A DNA stretch of 64,000 nucleotides, taken from Acanthosepion esculentum (taxonomy: Eukaryota > Mollusca > Cephalopoda > Sepiida > Sepiidae). The DNA lies in NCBI GenBank assembly GCA_964036315.1, contig OZ038488.1, forward strand, positions 66,667,342 through 66,731,341, in the 5' to 3' direction. The notes under the pieces were generated by a model that was not told the origin of the DNA, made no database searches, and worked only from the letters and a program-made list of their open reading frames with translations. Numbering within the stretch: the first letter of the stretch is position 1; the number at the start of each line of letters is the position of its first letter. Of this stretch, positions 1 to 10,524 are shown piece by piece. The position numbers and the translations under genes are program-made.

Positions 1-574
1 ATTCTGGAATACTCTAGATTTAATTTAAGCTGTTCTAGAATTCTCTAGAATATTGTTTTGAGTAAAATAGTTTTCAATATTTTGTCAAAAGCTCTTTAAA
101 TTTACCAGTTTAATCATGAGAATGCGATATCTGAGTCAATTTTTTATGCACAGAGTTTTTCCTGAATTTCATTTATATCCAAATTTATAATTATCAATAG
201 AATACCTTAGGGTGAATAAACTTTTTTCCTAGGTTGCCGGGAAGGGATCTTTATATTAGTAAGATTAAAAATTATTTTAACCCCAAAAACAATAGACAAA
301 AAATATTTTAGTAAAAAAAAATCAGGTGAGTCACTTTTATCAAACAGCACTGTGTGTGTGTTTAGGTGCCAAAACTGCTGGTTCTTTTTCCTTAGTTTAC
401 TGGTGGGAAAGCATTTTAGGCAGACATTTTTTGTCATAAAGTGCTCAATATCAAAAGGTAATGATAGAGTTAATAGAACACCCCTGAAGAGTGAAAGCAT
501 TACGAAACTTCAAAGTCAACATTACTGAACCAATACTACTCTGTTAAGTGATAAGTTTCTCCACATTAATTCTA

Positions 575-577
<3 letters not shown>
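1..577. other. AT-rich intergenic sequence, no gene seen
   Basis: I see no coding similarity or recognisable repeat here. The minus-strand open frame at 207-500 has low-complexity composition and no family match I know. Confidence 0.5.

Positions 578-647
<70 letters not shown>
578..647. repeat. (CA)n microsatellite
   Basis: About 35 uninterrupted CA units. The minus-strand open frame across it encodes only a Cys-Val run and is not a gene. Confidence 0.97.
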
Positions 648-649
<2 letters not shown>

Positions 650-734
650 TGTGGTGCATATTTTTAAGACCAGCTGAGCTTTCAACTATTGACAGTTGAA
701 TTTTGCTGTTATGAGAAAACTTTCTGGAAGTAAC

Positions 735-1110
735 TGTTTTGAAAAGTAACAGCTGTGGCAAAATTATAAGACCAGTCACAGAATGTCAAATAAATCTTTA
801 TTTTTAATAATTTGTAATACCTCCCTGATGATACCTGGAAAGTGTGTTCTCGTAAGGTCTCTACCCATTTATGCAATTGATCATTATCTACTGAAGATCA
901 CATCCTATATAGATTTTAAATTCTTAGGTTGAATGATATATACCTTCTTACATGTTACAATCAAGGATAACTGACATCTCTTCAGTTGGATTGAGGTCAG
1001 GGGAATGTTCTTGTTCTTATAGCATCAATGTTATGGTTCTGAAACCATTGCTTATGTGATGGATTGGTGCATTTTTTTATTGGTATTTTATCATGTGTTT
1101 TCTCTGGATT
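735..1110 (-). pseudogene. Tc1-like transposase relic, C-terminal half
   Basis: On the minus strand the broken frame reads DNAPIHHISNGF near 1045-1080. After about 30 residues it reads EHSPDLNPTE near 980-1010, followed by an ILDCN block. These are the second catalytic Asp and the final Asp-Pro-x-Glu region of Tc1-type DDE transposases (DD34E group). A C-terminal segment related to NDQLHKWV can be followed to about 790. The sequence around 760-785 (TATAAGACCAGTCAC) looks like one end of the element. Stops and frameshifts are frequent, so it is dead. The N-terminal DNA-binding half is not recognisable. Confidence 0.7.
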
Positions 1111-1350
1111 CTAGTTGCCTATTGGTAGTTCCTCAGTAGGGACCCCTAAGCTGCATCAAATGGCTCAATCAATGACAGTCAATTTTCTTCAGGTTTCTTT
1201 TTTACTTGTTTTATTTTCGGATGGAGGGAGTACATAATAGGCATCAGTTCTTGGAGGAAGTGAGAGATAGAAAATGTATGTCAACATGTTGGCCAATTCT
1301 CCAGCCTCTCTACGTAGTGGCTCAATTCCAGCTGAAAACACAGTATGCAA
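1101..1350 (-). repeat. LTR-like repeat, copy 1
   Basis: This stretch aligns with 5053-5300 in the same orientation. Shared blocks include TCTGGATTCTAGT at the left, CAATTTTCTTC-GGTTTCTTTTT, and GGCATCAGTTCTTGGAGGAAG. Two such copies bracket minus-strand Ty3-like RT remains, so they may be the LTRs of one old element; that pairing is inference. The small open frames over it (1189-1394) are not genes. Confidence 0.55.
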
Positions 1351-1835
1351 AAGAATCTGTTGCAAGATCACAAAATAAAATTATTCAAAGCTGAGCATCT
1401 GGCTCTTACTTTCTAAGGACCCCTTTCTATTTTTGCTTGTTTCTGACCACTTTTACTAAATTTACATGTGAGCTTTGACCTTTTCTTTCTTCTTAAATGG
1501 TACAGAGGTGAAGGATCAGATGAACTGGAGCCACCACTACTATCATTTGTCTATGTCTGTTGGAACCATTTATTCTGATTCCTTCCATTATTGGAATATC
1601 TGATTCATCTTCCAAATTGTCATATTGGCATCTCCATTTCTTTTCCAGATACTTGTTTCTTTCATTACCTGAGTCATCTCCTGATTCATCAGTGAGTACT
1701 GGGGCAGCTTTTGTAGTGGCTTGTTATTACTAGGGATAATCTATTCCTCAATATTTGCTGCCCTAAGGTGTACTGCATAGGCCTTAATTACCAAGCTTGT
1801 TAGTTGGACCATGATTTTGTATGATACCCAGTCCT
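1351..1835. other. Unassigned intergenic sequence
   Basis: The minus-strand translation around 1500-1700 is rich in Asp, Glu and Ser but has no family motif I recognise and is interrupted. Confidence 0.4.
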
Positions 1836-2295
1836 GGGTATGATGAGAAACTACATCCAGCAGTAAGAGCTCTGATTGGAAGATTGGAGGTTTTGAGGAG
1901 CATGGAACTACCTCTTAATTGCTGTTGTTCCCAGGTCTACCATGACCCAGGGTGGTAGCACCTGTTAGGGTCCCAGCTATAGGCAAATAGGGAACCCAAA
2001 AACAAAATTCTATGAAATTATAAATATACATTTTTATAGTAAAAATACCAGCAATACATTTTTATATAGTAAAATTAACAATACATATTTATAGTAAAAT
2101 GACCCACATTTTTACAACAAAATGACCAGCAATACATTTTATAGCAAACTGACCAACAATACATTTTATTTGTACTTGAAGGCATAAAATTGTGTTCAAA
2201 ATATATTTAGATGAAGCTATAAAATTGTGTTCATAATATTTAGATTTCAGCATTCAATAATCCATAGAGGTTGATATGCTGCTAAACAAAATCAA
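1836..2295 (+). repeat. Dispersed repeat family A, copy 1 (SINE-like)
   Basis: It starts near TGGGTATGATGAG and carries the conserved blocks GGTAGCACCTGTTAGGGTCC and CAGCTATAGGCAAATAG. It then has several repeats of a motif related to CAGCAATACATTTT-ATAGTAAAA and ends with the tail GGTTGATATGCTGCTAAACA. Further copies lie at 18328-18705 and 32808-33140. No clear pol III promoter is visible, so the SINE label is tentative. Confidence 0.75.
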
Positions 2296-2679
2296 ACAAA
2301 AAAAATTGTATGATATCAGATAAATCATTTCAGTCACTACCAAATACAATCTCCACCACTTGTCTAATTTGCAATGATTACAATAATTTCTATAATAGCC
2401 AAGTCTCCTGTTTTAAGGTCTATATCCCTTTTCTGTCTGTTGCTTTGTCATGTTCTTTAAATTATTCCTGAGGTTAAAGTGCAGTGTTGTTCCTGTGGTA
2501 CTCTATAGTTTTGTTCCTTTCTATAATACAAGTAATGTGATTTTAAATGACAGAACAATGTCTGTATTATAAAGTAGTACAGAGAAAACATCTGGTTAAT
2601 ATACAAGTCCCACAATTTATCATTATCATCAATTATTATGGCTAATTTAATGCATTTTCCTATGCAACACTTGTTCTAC

Positions 2680-3540
2680 CTTACTATTACGTAGTGGGTA
2701 ATAGAATTATATAGTCTCAGGATGCATATATAAAGCTTTCTAGCATCTCCTTCCTAACCTTGTTTACATTTTCGGTATTGTTACACTGGTCTACATTTTT
2801 TCAGATACTTGATTAGTCATCAAATACTTATCATTTTAGGCAAGCTCCGGTCATTATTTCTTATGCATCTGTGTATAGCTTATGTTCTTTGTTCATGTTT
2901 GAGTATACTAGTGTCACTGATTGCATATTTTTCAAGCAGTCAAATGATACCTGACATTCATCATCCCACCTAAAATACATATGTTTCCTACTTAACTTAA
3001 TGATCCTGTTAAGCTAGAGAATCCAAGAATAAATCTCCAGTAGTAGGAATATATACTGATGAAGGCCCAAGACCTGTTTGCCAGTTGTGAGTGTTACCAC
3101 AGAGAGTGTAGTCCTCACTTTATCTTGATCTAGCTGTACTCCTATTGCACTGATTTTAAACTCCAAGTAATACATCTCCATATTAAAAAAAAAGACACTT
3201 GGATGGTTTTAGATTTAATTTGTGCTTCTATAAACAGCTGAAAACCATCTAAATGTAATAAACCATCTAAATGTTTATAAACCATTTAAAGAAAACCATC
3301 TAAATTCTGTTCAACTGAATCAGAAAACACTAAAATATAACCCAAATATGCCAAGGTATACTTTTCCTCTCCTTGTAAAAATGGTGGGGGAAATACAGGG
3401 TGTACATTAGCCAGTCCAAATGGCATGATGTTAAAGTGTAATAATCCCCGGTGACATGTGAATGCACTTTTGCCCTTATTGTAGCTATACTTCATTTCAA
3501 ACTAGATCTCTTTCTGATTCACTCTACATCAAATCCTATC
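2680..3540 (-). pseudogene. Ty3/gypsy-type reverse transcriptase and RNase H relic
   Basis: The minus strand carries a decayed pol. At 3286-3495 it reads FTCHRGLLHFNIMPFGLANV, matching the conserved RT block before the catalytic motif. The catalytic YLDD has become YLGY (near 3345). Downstream (lower coordinates) come KISAIGVQLD, a degraded FLGL-NYYR-type block, FRWDDECQ and finally a LYTDA start of RNase H near 2850. Frameshifts and stops occur throughout. No integrase is seen. It sits between the two LTR-like repeats at 1101 and 5053. Confidence 0.75.
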
Positions 3541-3603
3541 AGCTGGATGTGAACACTACAAAAGCAAAAATAAAAATAAAAACAAGTTGCTCTCTGCACT
3601 GAG

Positions 3604-3845
3604 GTGCCAAGCATCACATCCAGCTCACCAAACAAATCTCAAAAAAAAAGAATGCTTTTAAGAATGCCAATCACAACACTGTTGCAGAATAGAAGACCAG
3701 CTGTCAACATTACCACCAGCTATGGGTTAATTAGTAATACTTGTATCACTAAATCATTATTATCAAAAAAAAAAAAAAAAAATTACAATCTAAAAATACT
3801 TTCTGTCTTTAAATGACCTGCAAAATGTTGATAAGACATAGAAAA
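3604..3845 (+). repeat. SINE family B fragment (tail part)
   Basis: The block CCAGCTATGGGTTAATTAGT, an A-rich run at 3767-3781, then ATTACAATCTAAAAATACTT and a tail with CCTGCAAAATGTTGATAAG match the 3' half of the SINE at 38701-38960. The open frame here is repeat sequence, not a gene. Confidence 0.65.
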
Positions 3846-4120
3846 TGAATGAATCAATCTTCCTACTCTGAGGTTCACTTCTACTTGGAACTTTCACCTT
3901 GCATGGCAAACCTGAATGGGTTTATGTATGTATATACTCCCTGTCCAATCCAACCCAACCCTAAACCTCAACTTACCTTCTGCTTGTACTTTCTGATATG
4001 CAGCTAGTAGCATCTCTGGCTGTTCCCTGAAGACTTCTATCCTTATTTCTATGTTAGCTAATCCCACTATGAAAAAGTTTTTCAGGTTCCCTCAGTCAGC
4101 TCCTACATAATCCCTTTCCG

Positions 4121-4336
4121 CTAATCCTCATTTTTATCCTGCTTATTGTTGGATAGCTGCCTAAAACATATATGAGGGTCAACTGCTTCCTTGCAGTATT
4201 CTGAAAACACCGACTTTTGTGTAAGCCAAGTCATCTGAGGGTTATTAAATATCAGCCTTTGGGTGTATTTTCTTATAGTGTTCTCTGTTTTTTGAAAGGT
4301 TATCAACTTTTGGTTTTCTGATGAGTTAACAAGCAT
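4121..4336 (-). CDS. Unrecognised short open frame, possibly gag remains
   Basis: A 71-codon minus-strand frame, polar and Lys/Gln/Asn-rich, with the block EYCKEAVDPHICFRQL that is reminiscent of retroelement gag. I cannot assign it. Its place between the RT relic and the right LTR-like repeat fits a gag position for a minus-strand element, but this is weak inference. Confidence 0.2.
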   Translation of the reverse strand: MLVNSSENQKLITFQKTENTIRKYTQRLIFNNPQMTWLTQKSVFSEYCKEAVDPHICFRQLSNNKQDKNED

Positions 4337-5052
4337 AGAATATTGCTGTCTCTCCTCTTCATCTCATAAATCCACCATTTTTTTTTTCTAGTGTTATTAT
4401 CCGACTGAGGTATTTGAGCATCATCATTGAATTGCTAATTTTCTTTTTTCCTTCTGATGCAAGTGTCTGTACAAATTCATTAAAGTGGTTATCCCAGTTA
4501 AAAAAAATAGGACACAGTGGAGCAGAATTAAATAGGCACTCACCTTTAGAGGTCGTTGATTGAAGAGGTCATCACTTTATAAAACATATTTATGCCGAAA
4601 TATAAATATCACAGCACCATAAAGTGTAACAAAAGAGAAAATCAACTACTTTGAAAAAGAGTTTGTGTTTTGTGCGTGGCCTGCTGAAGGAAAACTAAAG
4701 AAAAATTGTTAGCAAAAAAAGCTGCTACTTTAAGTATCAGAGAAACTGCACTAATGTTCTTTCCTCCCTGTCTGGTGTGGCCAATCAGAAAAATCACTCG
4801 GTGAATAAAGGCTGTTGTTTTTTTGCTTACGAAGGGGAAGGATTTTGAGCTTGGTGAGTGAAAGTGCATTTCTGATTTTGCAAGGGTAAGGTTGGATTTC
4901 TGACCTTGTTTTCGTTACTATATTGCCTGCTGGACTGTTTGCACCAGATTTCCAATTGAACTTAGTGTTGGCACATGGATTTTTTTTTTGTTTCTACTGA
5001 CCCCATTGGTTGATACCTAAACATAAAGCTTCTTTTGCGTTGCACATGAGCT

Positions 5053-5300
5053 CTGGATTCTAGTGATTATTTGGAGGAAATTTCTCACTAGTATCTCCAA
5101 TGATGCAACAGGCAATTTTCTTCCGGTTTCTTTTTGCTTGCTTTATTTTCGAGTAGAGAGGGAGAAACATAATTGGCATCAGTTCTTGGAGGAAGCAAGA
5201 GGGAGACAAAAGAAACAGATATCAACAGGTTGGCCAACTATTTGTTGTCTCCACATGGTGGCTTGTTTTCCTATTGAAACCACAGTATGTGAAAGGATTT
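5053..5300 (-). repeat. LTR-like repeat, copy 2
   Basis: Direct-orientation partner of 1101-1350, sharing the TCTGGATTCTAGT block, the pyrimidine-rich TTTCTTTTTGCTTGCTTTATT stretch and GGCATCAGTTCTTGGAGGAAG. The 152-codon plus frame 5063-5521 runs through it and shows no protein family similarity. Confidence 0.55.
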
Positions 5301-5818
5301 CAGAGAGGAAGGCTTGGACACTGTCAGAGTTCTTGGTTTGTATTTGTACATTTTTCAGTCTTGAAGCAAAGTTTAAACAAAGACAATCCATCACTATCAT
5401 TGTTTTCTGCATTTTACAATATGGTTTTACATTTTGGTACACTTCTTTTTTAGCATTTTCAAAGAAAACAAATCAAGGCAAAATAAAACAGAAACTTACA
5501 TATAGAAAAATGTTTCTCTAACCCATCCATGTTTCTCATATGTTCTATCAGCTCTCTAATGAAAAGAACCCTACATTCACTTCACAAGTTAAAAACTTAT
5601 CTGGTTTAATAAGTATGCACCACACAATATATGTTTTCTTGAAAATGACTAAGTACTTCTTTTAAGTTGTTTTTCTTGTATGCAAACTAGAGTTTCATTT
5701 TAAACTCAGTGAGTGCAGAATCTGTCCAAATGATTCGTCATTCTGAGCTCTTTCAGCTAATCTATTAACCATTTTCAAGGATTTTGTTTGTCCTATTGTA
5801 AACAGTCTAAAAATTGTT
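5301..5818. other. AT-rich sequence, nothing recognised
   Basis: No coding or repeat signal beyond low complexity. Confidence 0.4.
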
Positions 5819-6796
5819 GAAACATATCAGCTGACAACATTCTTTGGCCTTTCTATTTTGCCTGCAATTATGAGATGAAATATTTTTCTTTATTAATCAG
5901 TCTTCTTTCTTATTTTCTGAATATATCTTTTCATCTTTATTATTTTCATTATTCTATATATTTTCAGACAATTCTCTCTATTTTTGTTGTTTTGGTATAA
6001 CATTTCAGCCAATACATTCTTCAGCCTTTTTCTAAGTGTAAAACTTAAATATAGATTTCATGAAGATATCTCATATAAGTTACTTTTTTTCTATTTAATT
6101 CTTGTTATAAGGATAAACTGAATTAAATAAAAGGTTCTGTTAGAGATCTTGCGAAGGTTTCCAAATATGGCAATCACCTGAATAAGGTCAGAAGGTAAAA
6201 ACTGTTGTAACCGTAGCAACCAAGATGCCAAAATCAAAGTACAGTAATAATGCTCAGGTTGCTGAATATAACAGACATCTGAAGAAGGTTGGTGAGTGTA
6301 ATGGCTGAAACATTGTGGCTTAACAATCAAGATTGGGACACTAGTTTGAATAGATTAACACTTCCATTGCTGTGGATCTGTTTATATGAATTTATGGAAC
6401 TTACATTGTCTGCTGTTAGTACACATATACATTTTCAAGACATTGTGAAATGTCAATTCCTAGCATTTCTCATAATGATCACAATAGCCATATTTTTTTT
6501 GTCTAATCAGGAATAAGATTAATTTTGCACAAGGTAAGTTGGGTCCCACTTGATAGTCTACCTCTCCATTTATGCCTGTTACTAGCATCAACTACTTCTA
6601 GGTTCTATTTTACCCTGTCCTTCCAAAAACATCCTCCCATGTCATCTTGGGCCTGCCTCTTCCTCTACTGTCCTCAACTGTTGCCTCATGGAGCAGTTTG
6701 ATACCCCCCCTCCACTTTGTGCCCAACATGAACAACCCAGGTAGTCTACAGCAGTGACTCAAGATTGTCAAGGCCCAGCTTCTCAAGAAGCAAGTC
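5819..6796. repeat. Dispersed repeat family D, copy 1 (about 1 kb)
   Basis: It is near identical to 8705-9690, base by base over most of its length. It begins near AACATATCAGCTGACAACAT and ends with GGCCCAGCTTCTCAAGAAGC. The last 270 bases, read on the minus strand, encode a LINE-type C-terminus (see 9526-9714). It is followed at 6797-6890 by a repeated internal piece of the same family (TTTCAGACTATTCTCTCTAT), showing a rearranged right end. Confidence 0.9.
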
Positions 6797-6975
6797 TGAT
6801 TTTCAGACTATTCTCTCTATTTTTGAATGTTTTGGTATAACATTTCAGCCAATACATTCTTCAGCCTTTTTCTAAATGTAAAACTTAATTCCCAAATACG
6901 GCCTGTACATTATTACTATGTTCATAGTTGTTGCTGTTAAGGGATGTTTTTTTTTACATTATTTATAAAAAGACA

Positions 6976-7260
6976 GGGCACTTTGACATGGTACAATGGT
7001 TAACAAGCTTTCCTCACTAGATCAATTACAATTGAGTAGTGAGGTCAATCTTCACTGGGTGCTCTACAGTTTTGGCCTTGTGCCACATTTAAGCTACACT
7101 TAGAAAATCATTTGAGCACTTCAATGTGGTGTAAAGGTTAGCAAGCTTGTCTCGCTAGAACAATTACGACTGAGTAGTGAGTTTGATCCTCACTGAATAC
7201 GCCATACTTTCAAACTTGTGCCACATCTAAGCTTCATTTAATAAATCACTTGATAAAAAG
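6976..7260 (+). repeat. Dimeric tRNA-derived SINE
   Basis: Two tandem units of about 140 bases (about 6978-7114 and 7115-7258). Each has an A-box-like TGGTGTAAAGG (TGGTACAATGG in unit 1) and, 40-45 bases on, a B-box-like GAGTTTGATCC (GAGGTCAATCT in unit 1). Both continue into a shared CTTGTGCCACAT-TAAGC body. Unit 2 is closer to a tRNA. The spacing and boxes indicate tRNA ancestry, not a functional tRNA gene. Confidence 0.75.
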
Positions 7261-7608
7261 GTAGTTTGTAGCCAAAAATTAGATGATTCTATATTGTAAA
7301 GGAGGCCTTTGTTATTTTCATACATTTAAGCATTTCACTTTTGTTACTCATATTATCACTGCCAAAATGATAATTATTTCTGAATGTCAAATGCTATAAA
7401 CAAAAAACATTTCCCTTTATTCGTGGAGAGGAACGGAAAAGTAATCAATTAAAAGACTGGCCAAAAGATGAATTAAACAAACTGATAAAAACAAAAAAAT
7501 CAGGTCATAATATAATTAAATTTTTTTTTTTTACAGCTGATTAAGAAATGGATTCAGCACAGATACACAATTTCACATATTTCCACTCGAATAAAGAAAT
7601 ATAGTTTC
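7261..7608. other. Intergenic, nothing recognised
   Basis: AT-rich, without repeat or coding signal that I can name. Confidence 0.4.
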
Positions 7609-8153
7609 AGATTGTCTGAAAAGCAATGGGACTGATGTCACAAACAATTTATTTCAATTCCAAACTACATGGTTTCCCCTTCAAAGTACCCACCCTTGAG
7701 TCTAATGCACTTTTCCATCCTTCTCTGTCACATTTCTATGCACTACTGGAAGAATTCTTCTTGGGTTCTCCTCAGCTCCATTGTTACAACCCTCTTGATG
7801 GCCTCAATGCCTTAAAAACAGGTCACCTTGATGATCCTCTTGAGCTTAGGGAAAAGAAACTCTCATACAGAACAGGATCAGGTGAATAAGGAGGTTGTTC
7901 CAGTACAGCAATATTCTTGGCCAGGAACTGCTGGATACTCAGGGTATTGTGAGTATGTACATTGTCATGGTGAAGTAGCCACAATTTGTCCTGCCACAAC
8001 TCTCGTCTCTTCTCACACACTGAGCAAAGCAAACATTGTAGGATGTCTTTGTAGACTTGTTGATTGATCGTTTGGCCCTGTGGTAAGAACTCAGTGTGGA
8101 CAATGCCTTTCATATTGAAGAACAGATAAGTCCTGTTACTTTTCAGACTGATC
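7609..8153 (-). mobile_element. Internally deleted mariner element
   Basis: Terminal inverted repeats are visible: AGATTGTCTGAAAAGCAATG at the left against the reverse complement of the right end, AGATCAGTCTGAAAAGTAAC. The minus-strand frame 7823-8113 is mariner transposase: GIVHTEFLPQGQTINQQVY, the second catalytic Asp in WLLHHDN, then EQPPYSPDPV where the third Asp block (normally SPDLAPCD) is corrupted. Frameshifted C-terminal remains continue to about 7640. Roughly the first half of the protein is deleted, so the element is a short non-autonomous derivative. Confidence 0.85.
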
Positions 8154-8162
8154 TTGTATAAA

Positions 8163-8211
8163 CTTTTAGAATTAAATTCAAGTTAGCTCAACTTGAATTT
8201 AATTCTAAAAG
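8163..8211. repeat. Perfect 22-bp inverted repeat (hairpin)
   Basis: Arms 8163-8184 and 8190-8211 are exactly complementary over 22 bases with a 5-base loop AGCTC. The structure lies ten bases outside the right TIR of the adjacent mariner. The right arm is also the start of a family D fragment. Confidence 0.95.
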
Positions 8212-8470
8212 ATTATAAAACTATGTTTTATTATTCAATGTAATTTTAAAAGTATTATCTTTTAATTTGCTGCTTTTGAATCATATCAATTGATAAATCT
8301 TTGCTCTTTCCATGTTTCCTGCAATTATATATAATACAAAGTATTTTCATGTATTATTCAGTCTTTATTTTTGTCATTTCTGAACTTCTGTGATTATTTT
8401 CATTATTCCATATATTTTCAGACTATTTTCTTTATCTTTGTTGTTTTAATGTAAGATTTAATCCAAAAGA
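8190..8470. repeat. Family D fragment
   Basis: Diverged partial copy. The stretches AACTTGAATTT, ATAAAACTAT, TTATTATTCAATG and TTCCATATATTTTCAGACTA recur in the fuller copy starting at 8587. Confidence 0.6.
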
Positions 8471-8586
8471 TTCTAGAAAATAAAAATATGCTCTGGACTT
8501 TGATCCAGAGAAAGTGGTCCTATCCAATTGAACAATCTGTATGAGAATATAAAAATGATAAAATGCACAAATTCACATATTTCCAT

Positions 8587-9720
8587 TGACCGAACTTGAA
8601 TTTGATTAAAAAATTTTATAAAACTATAACTTTCATTATTCAATGCATTTTGTTACCAGAAAGGCAATTTTAAAGATATTATCGTCAAAGTTGTTATTTG
8701 TTGAAACATATCAGCTGACAACATTCTTTGGCCTTTCTATTTTGCCTGCAATTATGAGATGAAATATTTTTCTTTATTAATCAGTCTTCTTTCTTATTTT
8801 CTGAATATATTTTTTCATCTTTATTATTTTCATTATTCTATATATTTTCAAACTATTCTCTCTATTTTTGTTGTTTTGGTATAACATTTCAGCCAATACA
8901 TTCTTCAGCCTTTTTCTAAATGTAAAACTTAAATATAGATTTATCGAAGATATCTCATATAAGTTACTTTTTTTTCTATTTAATTCTTGTTACAAGGATA
9001 AATTAACTGAATTAAATAAAAGGTTCTGTTAGAGATTTTCCGAAGGTTTCCAAATATGGCAATCGCCTGAATAAGGTCAGAAGGTAAAAACTGTTGTAAC
9101 CGTAGCAACCAAGATGCCAAAATCAAAGTACAGTAATAATGCTCAGGTTGCTGAATATAACAGACATCTGAAGAAAGTTGGTGAGTGTAATGGCTGAAAC
9201 ACTGTGACTTAACAACCAAGATTGGGACACTAGTTTGAATAGATTAACACTTCCACTGCTGTGGATCTGTTTATATGAATTTATGGAACTTACATTGTCT
9301 GCTGTTAGTACACACATACATTTTCAAGACATTGTGAAATGTCAATTCCTAGCATTTCTCATAATGATCATAATAGCCATATTTTTTTTGTCTAATCAGG
9401 AATAAGATTAATTTTGCACAAGGTAAGTTGGGTCCCACTTGATAGTTTACCTCTCCATTTATGCCTGTTACTAGCATCAACAATTTCTAGGTTCAATTTT
9501 ACCCTGTCCTTCCAAAAACATCCTCCTAAGTCATCTTGGGCCTGCCTCTTCCTCTGCTGTCCTCAACTGTTGCCTCATGGAGCAGTTTGATATCCCCCCA
9601 CTTCGTGCTCAACATGAACAACCCAGGTAGTCTACAGCAGTGACTCAAGATTGTCAAGGCCCAGCTTCTCAAGAAGCAAGTCTGATCTGACCTCATCCTC
9701 AGTGAACACACCATGCATCA
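8587..9720. repeat. Dispersed repeat family D, copy 2
   Basis: Longest copy of the family. 8705-9690 matches 5819-6796 with only scattered substitutions. Its right end extends past the junction where copy 1 breaks off, so this copy preserves more of the original 3' part. Confidence 0.9.
9526..9714 (-). pseudogene. LINE RT C-terminal relic inside family D
   Basis: The minus frame contains LLHEATVEDSRGRGRPKMT, the kind of Gly-Arg-Pro-Lys-x-Thr segment found at the end of many LINE ORF2 proteins, followed by a Trp-Glu-Asp continuation out of frame of the annotated stop. The same segment is present in the copy at 6590-6796. Only the extreme C-terminus is present. Confidence 0.55.
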
Positions 9721-10524
9721 TGGTATTGTCATTCTACTGAAAGGGGTTAAAGTCCACCACTGACAGGGACCATGTTTGTGTTATAAATTCAATAGTACTT
9801 AGTAGTATTTCTAAACCAACATTCAAAGATTTCTGTATGATACTGTTTGGATACTGTTTTCAATTTTACAAAAATTGCTTTTATTTATGGAAAAATGTGG
9901 ATCAAAACTGATGTGGATTTTGGTGAAAAGTTTGAATCTGAATTGGATAATAAATTAAGATGATCCTCTTTTTAATTTGAATTTGTGATTCTAGCTTTAG
10001 CCTGTGCTTTGGTATATTGACTGATTGATCTGTTTTTTTTATGGCTTATCAATTCTAAATAACCCAAAACTTATTCTGGATGGTAAGAATAGTATTTTTT
10101 TTTTTTAAATTGAATATTGCATTAACCTGTTTAGGAATGGGTTTTCAGTCTACTTCCATGCTATACTTCTAATGTCTCAAACTGAACTCTGAAATATTAA
10201 TTGAATCTTGACCACTTACAGTCTAGAGTTATCTTTCCTGTATATCTCTTCACTTCACATCTTGCCCTTCCTTATGTTAATACAACACTACACAGTAACC
10301 TTCTACTTTGAGTGGCTCTTGGACCTTGTATTAAGTGAACATTAAAAAAAAAAATTTTTTAGAGGTAAATTGGGGTGCTAGTGAGATAATGCATATAGGG
10401 TATACTGTCATATTTTGATAGTGTAGTGAATTATATACATAAACACATGATGGTTGTGGCTTGATTTTAAGTAATGTCATTTGATTGACTCTCAAATAAG
10501 CACAGGGCAGATGTTACTTTTTAG
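9721..10524. other. Intergenic, nothing recognised
   Basis: AT-rich with short homopolymers; no coding similarity seen. Confidence 0.4.

Noticed and set aside
4121..4336. Confident gag assignment
   Set aside because: No zinc knuckle or capsid motif is visible, so it is kept only as an unassigned frame.
5063..5521. 152-codon plus-strand frame as a gene
   Set aside because: It runs through an LTR-like repeat also found at 1101-1350, and the other copy has no matching open frame.
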